DNA of 26,805 nt, from positions 1-26,805 of the forward strand of contig JAJYUX010000010.1 of NCBI GenBank assembly GCA_021792315.1, read 5' to 3'. This stretch comes from an archaeon. Its GTDB lineage: Archaea; Thermoproteota; Nitrososphaeria; Nitrososphaerales; CADDZS01. How positions within the stretch are numbered: position 1 is the stretch's first letter; each line of letters opens with the position of its first letter. Of the stretch, positions 1 to 7,072 are shown piece after piece. The notes beneath the pieces are model-generated. The model searched no databases. It worked only from the letters and a program-made list of their open reading frames with translations, and had not been told where the DNA came from. The translations under genes were made by a program, and so were the position numbers.

Positions 1-404
1 ATCTTGCCACGCGGATCGATTATGATTGTCATGTTGAAAAATCTCTCCGGCCAGTGCGCCTTAGTGACTTCATCGCGTGCTTTGGATTGTGCCATAAGAT
101 AGATTCCCCAGCGTTTTGCGACAGCTGAGAGATAGTCGGTTTCCTCGCCAGGTATGTCTATGGCGCCGCTCTTTGCAAATTGTACATGATCCCAATTTCT
201 CAGAGAATCAGGATAGCCAATTATTGCACCCTCTGGTAGTCCAACAAGTTTCACCGGAAATTCCAGCGATGCCTGTTTGCATGAAATATCAATTATCTTT
301 TCCAGAATTCCTAGATTTTTCGCGCAATTTGGTTTCTCTTCAAGCTTGGTTTTGCTGTCGTAAGCGTCGGCCTGTATCCCGATGGCGGTATAGATTGGTA
401 TCAT
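1..404 (-). CDS. Nitrilase-superfamily (carbon-nitrogen hydrolase) protein, C-terminus cut by window edge
   Basis: The minus strand reads open from an ATG at 404 to the window edge, giving about 134 residues. The N-terminus is MIPIYTAIGIQ, followed by the nitrilase glutamate motif LVGLPEGA (Glu58), then PGEETDYL and the conserved stretch FFNMTIIIDPRGK. The catalytic Lys and Cys would lie beyond the edge. The order of motifs matches the two other nitrilase-family genes here (14318-15376 and 17798-18868), so the family call is secure while the substrate (amide, nitrile or carbamoyl compound) is unknown. An in-frame TAG sits just upstream of the ATG, and a TATA-like box lies about 28 nt upstream, so the start is well supported as leaderless. 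It is transcribed away from the decayed region to its right. Confidence 0.85.
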   Translation of the reverse strand, partial: MIPIYTAIGIQADAYDSKTKLEEKPNCAKNLGILEKIIDISCKQASLEFPVKLVGLPEGAIIGYPDSLRNWDHVQFAKSGAIDIPGEETDYLSAVAKRWGIYLMAQSKARDEVTKAHWPERFFNMTIIIDPRGK

Positions 405-429
405 TACTCGCTAGGAATTTGTTGACGCG

Positions 430-435
430 TATAAG
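430..435 (-). promoter_or_regulatory. TATA-like box of the leftmost nitrilase-family gene
   Basis: CTTATA on the minus strand, centred about 28 nt upstream of the ATG at 404. This is the spacing expected for a leaderless archaeal transcript. No BRE was clearly recognised. The assignment is by position and composition only. Confidence 0.4.
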
Positions 436-540
436 TCATTCGTGAGATATTTCTGGAAAGAGTAATTCAAGAGGCCGGTAACTACATACTGACAAGAAAC
501 TCATCTCAGGTTATGGTAAAGGCAGTGATTTGAAAGGCCG

Positions 541-846
541 ACGAAGCACCACCGTGCACATGTCGATCAAATTAGGCGATCACGCTCTTTGATTCATGAC
601 TTTTGGATCAGACTTGACGGCCTTGCTCTTGGAAGAGAGAAGACAGTCCTTTAGCTGGACATGCGCGGGACCTCCTGTTGGATTCAGAGAGGAGACCTGT
701 CGAGTGGCAAGAAAGTGATGTTTACTGGAACTGAGGCTTACTGGATCAAGAGTGGAAGAATAATTGAAGTGGGAATGGTCGAAGACGTATTGAGCTTTCT
801 ATATCGAATCTCTCTTGACTGGAAGACCGATAGAGAAACCCATTAA
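541..846 (+). pseudogene. Remnant of a SnoaL-like (ester cyclase / NTF2-fold) protein
   Basis: Reading frame 1 gives a segment that resembles the second half of small SnoaL-like proteins: a RGT motif, then GKKVMFTGTEAYWI, then SGRIIEVGMVEDVLSFL. The usual pattern in the family is RGTH...GK.V.FTG...RI.DGKI.E....D.L. Upstream in the same frame there is a plausible helix-rich continuation, broken by a TAG at 652-654, and no start codon is reachable because further stops follow. The surviving piece is about half of a normal 130-150 residue protein. I call it a decayed gene; the family resemblance is moderate and rests on the last 50 residues. Confidence 0.4.
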
Positions 847-1201
847 GTACTAAGGGAGTTGAGACCGTGTTGATATCAGATAAGAAGATTCCTGCTTGTC
901 TTTCTCTTGCGCAATTCCTGCCAGTAGATCGTATTTCAAATCCAAACCTTGACATACCTTACCAGCTTCCCTTCGCGAATATTCTCTTAAATGCGAAGTC
1001 ATACTAGGAAATTTGATGATCCAAAAGGACTAAAGCAAGCACCGGCTCTGTTACGTCTTCGTCAGTTAATGCATGAAAATGAAGCACCCGTCTGACGATA
1101 ACGAAACAGTACCCAAGCACCTGAACGGTATCACAGGCCAATAGATATATGCTTAGAAAGGCTTGCATTCGACGTTTTGAATTTGAAGAGACAAGATTTC
1201 T
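847..1201. other. Non-coding stretch with no recognisable gene
   Basis: I see only short, unconvincing reading frames on both strands and no RNA gene. It may hold the promoter for the small zinc-ribbon gene that starts at 1202 (an AT-rich GATATATG lies near 1145), but the distance is longer than for a leaderless transcript. Confidence 0.4.
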
Positions 1202-1510
1202 ATGATGAATGAAGGTTATAGGATGTGCTCGGCATGCAATAGGGAGATTACGGTTTCATCCCGGGGTCTATTTCTGCCCCATAAAGACAAGAAGAGGAAA
1301 ATTCTTTGTCCCATGTCCGGTAAAGCTCCTAATTATGACATTTGTGACTTGTGCGGAAAGAAGATTCCAAATCCAGACAACAAGACAAGATATTGTTCTG
1401 TAGAATGCGAGAAGAGAGATTCTCGGCGTCGTTTGATGCCAGTTAATCAGGAAATTTCCAAAAGAAGAATTAAATCACTGAAATTTTCAAACCCACTTTA
1501 CTTTGATTGA
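1202..1510 (+). CDS. Small double zinc-ribbon-like protein, function unknown
   Basis: 102 residues. Two cysteine clusters are visible: an N-terminal CSACNREI paired with LCPMSGK about 25 residues on, and a central CDLCGKK paired with RYCSVECEKR. The second has the CxxC...CxxxC layout of a treble-clef or zinc-ribbon finger. The C-terminal third is rich in Lys and Arg, which suits nucleic-acid or ribosome contact. Nothing recognisable flanks it in an operon; a strong inverted repeat follows the stop codon by a few bases. I do not recognise a named family. The Cys pairs and basic tail make this a credible real gene in a poor neighbourhood. Another start codon two codons downstream is equally possible, since it begins with two Met. 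Confidence 0.6.
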   Translation: MMNEGYRMCSACNREITVSSRGLFLPHKDKKRKILCPMSGKAPNYDICDLCGKKIPNPDNKTRYCSVECEKRDSRRRLMPVNQEISKRRIKSLKFSNPLYFD

Positions 1511-1513
1511 CGA

Positions 1514-1559
1514 ACGAGTCAGGCAGAATTGTCTATGACAATTCTGCATTCTTACTCGT
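1514..1559. repeat. Strong inverted repeat (hairpin) just after the zinc-ribbon gene
   Basis: An 11-base perfect inverted repeat, GCAGAATTGTC at 1523-1533 and GACAATTCTGC at 1537-1547, is separated by only three bases. A second outer pair, ACGAGT at 1514-1519 and ACTCGT at 1554-1559, is nested around it. It begins four bases after the stop codon of the preceding gene. It could act as a 3' end stabiliser or transcription-end structure, an operator, or the trace of a small mobile element. The repeat itself is certain; its role is not. Confidence 0.75.
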
Positions 1560-1725
1560 AGATCACGCTGACTGAAATTCACATTAACGAAGACCAAAAA
1601 GTACAATGGCAATTGCTAGCTTCGATTTATACGTAATCATAAATCCAGGCCAATAATACGCCTTCAATGCACAAGTTAGATATAGTGGTAGCGTTTACCA
1701 ATCCATATCAGGAATTCATGTCTAC

Positions 1726-1863
1726 ATGAATCCGCTACTTGAATTTGTCCCCTGTTCGTTCTGCGTGTTGATGGACTCAGAGCTTGACGAGAGGGAGCTA
1801 GATTCTGAGGAGTCTCTCATGTACAGGTATCATATGAGAGTCGAACACGGTATGACAGTGTGA
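1726..1863 (+). CDS. Possible small C2H2-type zinc finger protein
   Basis: A 45-residue frame starting with ATG at 1726 and ending in TGA at 1861-1863. It contains CSFC near residue 10 and, after an acidic run (DSELDERELDSEESL), HMRVEH near the C-terminus, that is C-x2-C then H-x4-H. That layout and the acidic linker are typical of very small archaeal zinc finger proteins. No operon partner is visible and no clear ribosome site precedes it. It is short enough that chance is possible, so confidence is moderate to low. Confidence 0.4.
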   Translation: MNPLLEFVPCSFCVLMDSELDERELDSEESLMYRYHMRVEHGMTV

Positions 1864-2221
1864 GCAATCAAGAAACCCAGATTTTTTCCAAATCGATACC
1901 CTGGCCGTGGCGTACTCCATGGATCAACTGTCTATTGCCGAGAACATCAACAAATTGTATCTTTCGCGAACTTGGTTCACGCAATCTACGGTCGTAGCCG
2001 GATTTATCTTGAAAGAGCTCAGGAATTCGACAATTACGCGCAACTACTGGATAGTGCATAGAATTCACTCCAGAAAAGAATTAGGTCTTTCCGAATAAAG
2101 AAATCAACGAAAGCATTATACAATTGAACTGAAAGCAGACGCAAAACGTCTGAAAGAGACCAGTTTCTAGATTTCAAATATTCTGACTGTGTTCGACTTT
2201 GCTAGGTTGCTGCGAGAATAA
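1864..2221. other. Non-coding stretch, no recognisable gene
   Basis: Overlapping frames on both strands of about 63-66 codons occur here (for example GTG at 1907 to 2098, plus strand). Neither shows a motif or family resemblance, and they lie over each other. I leave the stretch unassigned; it may be decayed coding DNA like its neighbours. Confidence 0.35.
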
Positions 2222-2632
2222 TTGCATTACAAGTGGACAGTCCTAACGGTTACGACAGTCGGCGTCCTCATGTCGGGTGTAGAAGCTCGAATAGTTGTTG
2301 TGGGGCTCCCTACAATAGCGAATCAATTGAATGGTACTCTTGGGGAGTTAATCTGGGCGACACAGGCCTTTGTGCTTGCTACTACGATATGCGTGCCGCT
2401 CATAGGAAGGATAATGGATATCCTAGGTCGCATAAAGATCTACAACATCGGTTTCGTTGTCTTCACAGTGGACTCGGCGCTATGCTCTATCTCATTTTCT
2501 CCTTTAGAGCTAATCGCCTCGCGAATAGTTCAGGGGGCTGGTTCGGCGATGCTCACAAAACGTAACGAGAATCTTCCTAGAAGATCCTCCATGGTGTGTT
2601 TCAGCTCGGATTCTTCTTTGGTCTTGTGGTAA
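2222..2632 (+). pseudogene. Truncated DHA2-type MFS transporter (N-terminal fragment)
   Basis: The frame starts with TTG at 2222, directly after a stop, and encodes the first three to four membrane segments of a DHA2-family MFS exporter. It matches the intact paralogue at 21941-23353: YKW..., VGVLMSG, GRIKIYNIGFVVFT and VQGAGSAMLT line up with YKW..., IGVLMSS, GRVKIYNLGFAVFT and VQGLGAAMLT there. Homology stops at about 2562, straight after SAMLT, and the remaining residues look random until the stop at 2632. The normal length is about 470-490 residues; 136 remain. The break abuts the 3' end of a decayed DMT transporter on the other strand, so a deletion or rearrangement joined two broken genes. 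Confidence 0.75.
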
Positions 2633-2994
2633 GAGATACACCAAGTAGCATAAGGGCGCCACCCGCAATGGGGAACACAGTTACAGATTCTCCGATCAAA
2701 ACTGCTCCCCTGACGAAACTGAATACTGGTGCAAAAAATAATTGAATGGAGAGTCTCGATATGCAGCACCACGACTTACGAACATGAAGAAAAGAAGGTA
2801 GGCCGAAACGGTACTGATTATTGAGAGGTAAAGTACTGACATCCAACTTCGACAAAGACTGGAGCTGCGAAGCGAAACTTGGTTGATTGCGACAAAAGCC
2901 AATCCCATACTATGCTGAGGACAATGAGACCGAGGTAAGGGGTGACCATTCTCTTAATGTCTGAACCAGTGATAGTGGAGGCGCGAGAGTCCAT
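2601..2994 (-). pseudogene. Decayed DMT/EamA-family transporter
   Basis: Three minus-strand frames carry successive pieces of an EamA transporter. From about 2994 the first reads TPYLGLIVLSIVW; the next frame continues with MGLAFVAINQ, which together form the first membrane helix, then jumps to VLYLSIISTVSAYLLFFMFVSRGAA; the third supplies LFFAPVFSFVRGAVLIGE and GGALMLLGVSLTTR at the C-terminus. Two frameshifts (near 2908 and 2755) and loss of roughly 150-170 internal residues explain this arrangement, since a full protein has about 290 residues and ten helices. It cannot make a working transporter. The order and motifs are clear; exact frameshift points are approximate. Confidence 0.75.
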
Positions 2995-3119
2995 GTCAAG
3001 ACTAATCCAAGATTTATGTACGAATACTAAGTGGTTTACCAACACGAAATTCTAATTGGCAATCTGTTGAAATCCATTAAATGATATTCTTGCAATAGTC
3101 TGGTAAGCAAGCTTCAATT

Positions 3120-4364
3120 TTGACGTTCGAAAATCTGCACAGAATCACCGGAGACATTTGGTTCACATTCTTCCTCCGGGTGGTCGGATCTACCGGTTGG
3201 TCGGCGACTATGCCATTCTTCGGTGTGTACCTGAGTGTATCGAGAGGCATACCATTGAGCACTGTTGGAGCAACTTATCTGGTGTCGGCTCTACTGAGTT
3301 TTGTTAGCCAACTGATTGGCGGCAGATTAGTGGACTCTTTTGGGAGCAAACGCGTTATGCGGGCGGGTTACATCGCTGCAACGCTCACTGCGGGGATTAC
3401 TGCTTATCTGATCACGAAAAACGTATCCGGCCTTCTACTCATTCTGCTATATCCAATCTTCAATTTCGCAGGAGGCGTTTCTCAACCTGCAGTTTCGACG
3501 CTGTTAGCGACAAGCTCAGCTAAAGATCTCAGAACAGGGTTCTCAATGCAGAATATCGGTGCAAACCTAGGTTTCGCTATCGGACCTGCGATTGGTGGTG
3601 TTCTCTCGGAATACATCGGTTACGGGGAGGTGTTCTTGGTTTCATCGATTACCTCTCTGGTAGCACTAACTACCACAGTGTATTGGTTTCGAAGACGCAA
3701 TATTCAGGAAGGGTTACGATCCGCTGAAAGGCGAGAGAGTTCAGAGTCGAGATACAGACTTGGGTGGTCCACCAACAGAAATTTGATTCTTCTATTGATC
3801 GCAATTTTCTGTTCGTTTCTCTCGCTAGGATACGAAATAACACCAATGTCCCTCTACGCAGCAAACTTCTTGAAGATTCCGAATTCGCTCTTGGGCCTTC
3901 TTTTTGCTACGAATGGAATTGTTATCGTCATAACTCAGTTGCCGATGATGAGGGTGTACAGAAGGTTCTCTCTGGTCTTTCCGTTGATAATAGCTAGTGT
4001 ATTGATTGCCAGTAGTTACTTCTTGATCTCTATCTCTTCCGAATTCATAGAACTTTGGGCGGCCATGGTTATTGTGACTTTGGGCGAAGTGTCTTTGACC
4101 GTACCTGCGCAACTCGCAATAACATCATTCTCGGTGCCGGGTAACCGAGGGACCTTCCAAGGATATTACTACGCAGTCTCCAACGGAGGACGGTCTATCG
4201 CTTCCTTCGTTGGGCCATTCACGTTCCAAGTTCTCGCCGCGTATGTAGCTGTAGCATGGTATGGGATAGCATTTTTTGCACTGGCAACAGGTGCGGCATT
4301 GGCGTGGATTTCTCCTAGGATTGAACGAGATTACAGAAAGAAACTAGTCGAGGATACGTCTTAG
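3120..4364 (+). CDS. MFS transporter, 12-helix type
   Basis: 414 residues of mostly hydrophobic segments, consistent with about 12 membrane helices in two halves. The cytoplasmic loop after helix 2 reads GGRLVDSFGSKRVMRAGY, the MFS loop 2-3 signature, and a basic central loop (RRRNIQEGLRSAERRE) separates the halves. Helix 5 holds the GANLGFAIGPAIGG motif typical of drug and multi-solute transporters. The start is TTG at 3120, since the next Met would cut into the first helix and an in-frame stop lies at 3096-3098. It faces no operon partner; a short gap separates it from the next plus-strand gene. Direction (export or uptake) and substrate cannot be told. Its stop is TAG. Confidence 0.85.
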   Translation: MTFENLHRITGDIWFTFFLRVVGSTGWSATMPFFGVYLSVSRGIPLSTVGATYLVSALLSFVSQLIGGRLVDSFGSKRVMRAGYIAATLTAGITAYLITKNVSGLLLILLYPIFNFAGGVSQPAVSTLLATSSAKDLRTGFSMQNIGANLGFAIGPAIGGVLSEYIGYGEVFLVSSITSLVALTTTVYWFRRRNIQEGLRSAERRESSESRYRLGWSTNRNLILLLIAIFCSFLSLGYEITPMSLYAANFLKIPNSLLGLLFATNGIVIVITQLPMMRVYRRFSLVFPLIIASVLIASSYFLISISSEFIELWAAMVIVTLGEVSLTVPAQLAITSFSVPGNRGTFQGYYYAVSNGGRSIASFVGPFTFQVLAAYVAVAWYGIAFFALATGAALAWISPRIERDYRKKLVEDTS

Positions 4365-4461
4365 GTGAACCGAATAGAGTCAACGTAGCCGCCTGCTAAA
4401 ACCAGAATCAATCGAAAGTCACGTTGAAATAGATACTAACAGGCTCTGTCATGAGGAATCA

Positions 4462-5049
4462 ATGGCGCGAACGAACATCTCCGTAGACTCGACAGTCTTC
4501 GACCAGTTTTCCAAGGAGGCGGAAAGACACAACAAGACTCTCTTTGCGTTTGCTAACGAAACACTTTCTGCAGTTTCAAAGATAAGCTCGGAAGGAGGAA
4601 GCCCTTCGCAGCTCTACCCAGTATGGCGGTCTCTATCAATTCTTCGGCAAATTGATGTGATAACTCTTCCCTCAGATTTTGTGGATGACTTGATTGAAAA
4701 GATCTATCTCTCTAGCAAAGAAACTGCACTAAGGATGTTCAGAGATCTCGGTTCAAGCGTTGTGGGGCTCCTAAGAATTGCGGCTGATGACCTTGACGGC
4801 CTGGCATCACTAGCAAAGGATTTCGCTCTAATCATTCCAGTCAAGCAATTCAAAGTAAACAAGGAGGGTGGAGAGGGCGATGTCGAGATAGACGTCGTTG
4901 GAGCTGGTAGAAAAGTTTCTTCCACTGAATGCACATTCGCGTTTCTCAAAGCGATTCTGAATGGATATGGTTACTCTGTAACAATGCAAGAGATTGGCGT
5001 GGGAACTCTGAGGATTTGGGCATCCTTGGGTCCGAGTGTAAGAGTATAA
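4462..5049 (+). CDS. Protein with ribbon-helix-helix-like N-terminus, function unknown
   Basis: 195 residues. The first 45 (ARTNISVDSTVFDQFSKEA and the helix after it) have the strand-helix-helix look of a MetJ/Arc ribbon-helix-helix DNA-binding domain. A linker and helical middle follow. The last 80 residues alternate charged and hydrophobic positions and include DVEIDVVGAGRKVS and LRIWASL, which look like an alpha-beta sensing domain I do not recognise. A GAGG motif seven bases upstream of the ATG is a reasonable Shine-Dalgarno. The gene converges on the TFB gene with 28 bases between stops. A transcription regulator is likely; that is inference from the N-terminus only. Confidence 0.75.
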   Translation: MARTNISVDSTVFDQFSKEAERHNKTLFAFANETLSAVSKISSEGGSPSQLYPVWRSLSILRQIDVITLPSDFVDDLIEKIYLSSKETALRMFRDLGSSVVGLLRIAADDLDGLASLAKDFALIIPVKQFKVNKEGGEGDVEIDVVGAGRKVSSTECTFAFLKAILNGYGYSVTMQEIGVGTLRIWASLGPSVRV

Positions 5050-5077
5050 TCTACTCTCTTGATTAAATGATCCAGTG

Positions 5078-5731
5078 TCAGTTTATCGAAGCTGGGTGAG
5101 GATGCCCAACGGCGCGTAACGCCTTGACACATGTTCGCAATCTTCTCTCAGAAATCCCGCATGCATCTGCAACGTTCCTTTCGTAAAGGGGTTGACTCGA
5201 ACTCAGCGCGAAAAGATAGATTGCCCCTGCCGCAATTGCTACAGGGTCCTTCCCACAAGTCTCTGGCGGGCACCTCGGAAGATTCGCCAGCAGGTTCTTG
5301 GAACCACTGTACAGTTCGTCATCCATTTGCAATTTATGGACGATGTCTTGCAAATAGGAACTGGGATCTGGAGGGGGCAAAATCAAGTCAAGTTCTCTTA
5401 TGAACATCCGATAGTACATGGCCACTTGATCACCTTTCTTGTTGTCGGCTTCGATTTCTGAAAGAAATTCTCTAAGCGGCATTGGATCCCCACTCGCTCT
5501 TAGCGCGGTGTAGAGTGCTGCAGCTATGTAAGAACGCATCGATCTCCCCCTTTCGAGATCTCGAACGAAACCTTCTCTGCAGATGGACTCTGCCTTCTGT
5601 TTCAAGCTATGTTGAGCTCCGACCTTTGCCAGAAGTTTGTCCATCTCCGCACACATCGCATCATGCGTCCAGAATGCGGTTCGTCTGGCACTCAACGCAC
5701 GTTTCACTGGAGAATCTCTAGTAACAGACAC
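5078..5731 (-). CDS. tfb: Transcription initiation factor TFB-like protein lacking the zinc ribbon
   Basis: 217 residues made of two cyclin-like repeats. The first (about 50-125) contains GRSMRSYIAAALYTALRASG and ends with a YRMFIRELDL-type helix followed by PPPDPSSYLQ; the second (about 150-217) has DPVAIAAGAIYLFAL and the recognition helix CGISERRLRTCVKAL. These are the DNA- and TBP-contacting parts of archaeal TFB. A standard TFB is near 300 residues and begins with a zinc ribbon and B-reader; neither is here. The start is GTG at 5731, and an in-frame TAG lies about eight codons upstream, so no ribbon can be added in frame. It could be a specialised or competing TFB, or a TFB that lost its 5' end. 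It is divergent from the sulfur-redox operon. Confidence 0.85.
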   Translation of the reverse strand: MSVTRDSPVKRALSARRTAFWTHDAMCAEMDKLLAKVGAQHSLKQKAESICREGFVRDLERGRSMRSYIAAALYTALRASGDPMPLREFLSEIEADNKKGDQVAMYYRMFIRELDLILPPPDPSSYLQDIVHKLQMDDELYSGSKNLLANLPRCPPETCGKDPVAIAAGAIYLFALSSSQPLYERNVADACGISERRLRTCVKALRAVGHPHPASIN

Positions 5732-5822
5732 GATGAGGCACCAAGACTACTTTCGCTCATTGTTAAGCGTGTTCTCAAATAAAGCGGAGTCCGTACAATT
5801 TCGTTCTTTTGCATGCACGGTC

Positions 5823-5829
5823 TTTTATT
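5823..5829 (+). promoter_or_regulatory. TATA-like box of the DsrE-TusA-Hdr operon
   Basis: TTTTATT centred about 25 nt upstream of the ATG at 5851. The spacing points to a leaderless transcript starting at or next to the ATG. No other good candidate lies in the 120-base gap to the divergent TFB gene. Confidence 0.45.
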
Positions 5830-5850
5830 GATGTTACTGCATAGACCAAG

Positions 5851-6282
5851 ATGGCGAATGTAGTCATGGCAGAAAGAATCGCAATAGTGGTGTTCTCGGG
5901 TACAGTAGACAAACTCACAGCTGCAGCGACTATCGCAACTGGCGGTGTGGCGATGGGAATGGACGTAGATCTCTTCTTCACTTACTGGGGACTGGTAGCT
6001 CTTAGGAAGGACATGATCCAAGGCAACAGAAAGATCAGCAAGGAGTTTGAGGAGATGGGACAAATGATGGCAGAAATGATGCAGAAGAAGAATGTTCCAA
6101 GCTGGTTTGAGATATTCAAGAGAGCAAGAGAGGCAGGAAATGTGAAGTTACACGCATGCTCACAGACATACGACCTGATGGGAATGAAGAGAGATGATTT
6201 GACGGAATTGGTCGACGATGTAATAGGCGTGGGCAAGTTCATCGAACTGGCGACTGATGCAAAGATATCTCTCTTCATCTAA
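5851..6282 (+). CDS. DsrE-family (DsrE2-like) sulfur carrier protein
   Basis: 143 residues. The opening IAIVVFSGTVDKLTAAATIA and the following AMGMDVDLFFTYWGL are hallmarks of DsrE/DsrF-like proteins of the DsrE2 group, with a Met-rich loop (EEMGQMMAEMMQKK) in the middle. Cys103 in LHACSQTYDLMGM is the position of the conserved reactive cysteine that carries persulfide or thiosulfonate in this family. It is the first gene of a plus-strand operon and sits three bases before tusA. DsrE2 and TusA commonly pair and pass sulfane sulfur between each other; here the electron-transfer genes behind them suggest the sulfur is then oxidised or reduced by the Hdr/Qmo-like proteins. The DsrE2 proteins of bacteria often have membrane helices; this one looks soluble or peripheral. 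Confidence 0.85.
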   Translation: MANVVMAERIAIVVFSGTVDKLTAAATIATGGVAMGMDVDLFFTYWGLVALRKDMIQGNRKISKEFEEMGQMMAEMMQKKNVPSWFEIFKRAREAGNVKLHACSQTYDLMGMKRDDLTELVDDVIGVGKFIELATDAKISLFI

Positions 6283-6285
6283 AGG

Positions 6286-6555
6286 ATGGGGACAAATGTA
6301 ATGCAGACTGAAGATCTAAACTCAATCAAATCTGACAAGATAGTAGACGCCCGCGGGACATCCTGCCCCGGACCTCTTCTAGAAACAAAGAAGGCAATAG
6401 TGGGGGGTGCAATGGGTGGAATCTTGGAAACTCTCTCATCAGACGAGGGAACTAGACAAGACATTCCTGCATGGGCTAAAAAGACGGGGCAGGAATTCTT
6501 GGGTTACATATCTGAGCCGGGATATGATCGGATATTCGTGAAGCGGCTAAAATAG
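6286..6555 (+). CDS. tusA: TusA-family sulfur carrier protein
   Basis: 89 residues, the usual size. It has VDARGTSCPGPLLETKKAI, with Cys27 in the CPxP signature that binds the carried sulfur, followed by the small alpha-beta fold with VGGAMGGILETLSSDEGT and the closing strands. It starts three bases after the dsrE stop, with GG just before ATG; a second in-frame Met at 6301 is possible. Its place between DsrE and the MvhD/HdrA genes argues for delivery of protein-bound sulfur to the Hdr/Qmo-like complex rather than for tRNA thiolation. That role is inference from context. Stop codon is TAG. Confidence 0.9.
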   Translation: MGTNVMQTEDLNSIKSDKIVDARGTSCPGPLLETKKAIVGGAMGGILETLSSDEGTRQDIPAWAKKTGQEFLGYISEPGYDRIFVKRLK

Positions 6556-6616
6556 AAAGAGATACTCAAAGTCGCCGTCGGCGGATCTGGAGGAATCTGA
6601 AAATCAAGATGCAGAT

Positions 6617-7072
6617 GTGATAACAGAAATGTCGAAGCGAGAATTCAAACCGCAGATTCTTGTGATATCCACTAGCGTAATATCAGATCCAGGGATTGAC
6701 TTTGCCGGACTGGCGCACATCCATTATCCATCATCGACACGCATACTTCGGATTCCATGTTCTTCGATGATAAGACCTGAGCTCATAATCTACGCCTTTG
6801 AACACGGCTTTGACGGAGTCTTTGTTGCGGCTGACGGGGGAGACTGTCCGTATCTGCGCGACTGCCCAGATCGAACCTCGAAGAGGATACAGAAAACCTA
6901 CGAACATATGAAAGAAAAGGGCATCGAACAGGGAAGACTTCGGATGGCGGGTATCTGCTCGGTTTGCTCTGAAGCTTTTGCAAAGAATGTGAAAACTCTC
7001 TACGAGGCGGTAATGAAACTCGGCCCGATAAAACCTCTCCTTGCTGTCTCCGCGAAAGTGGCAAATCAATGA
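6617..7072 (+). CDS. MvhD/FlpD-like iron-sulfur protein
   Basis: 151 residues from GTG at 6617; ATG at 6629 is an equally good start. The order IPCSS, then PELIIYAFEHGFDGVFVAADGGDCPYL, then RLRMAGICSVCSEAF follows the MvhD family (methyl-viologen hydrogenase delta subunit), which has C...GADGV.V.GC..GDCHY and a C-terminal Cys pair that hold a [2Fe-2S] cluster. Cys48, Cys77, Cys83, Cys114 and Cys117 are candidates. In methanogens MvhD bridges a hydrogenase or formate dehydrogenase to HdrA; in Qmo it is a domain of QmoB. Here it is a separate protein, overlapping the next hdrA-like gene by ATGA, which implies coupled translation. A 61-base gap separates it from tusA. Confidence 0.85.
   Translation: MITEMSKREFKPQILVISTSVISDPGIDFAGLAHIHYPSSTRILRIPCSSMIRPELIIYAFEHGFDGVFVAADGGDCPYLRDCPDRTSKRIQKTYEHMKEKGIEQGRLRMAGICSVCSEAFAKNVKTLYEAVMKLGPIKPLLAVSAKVANQ

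Noticed and set aside
116..445. Plus-strand 109-codon frame at the left edge
   Set aside because: It is the antisense of the partial nitrilase-family gene, whose minus-strand product has clear conserved motifs.
1868..2098. Overlapping 63-66-codon frames on both strands
   Set aside because: No motif, family resemblance or ribosome site; the two overlap each other and neither can be preferred.
5704..6278. Minus-strand frames of 68-119 codons over the start of the sulfur operon
   Set aside because: They are antisense to the DsrE-family gene, which has strong family motifs and a well-placed promoter.
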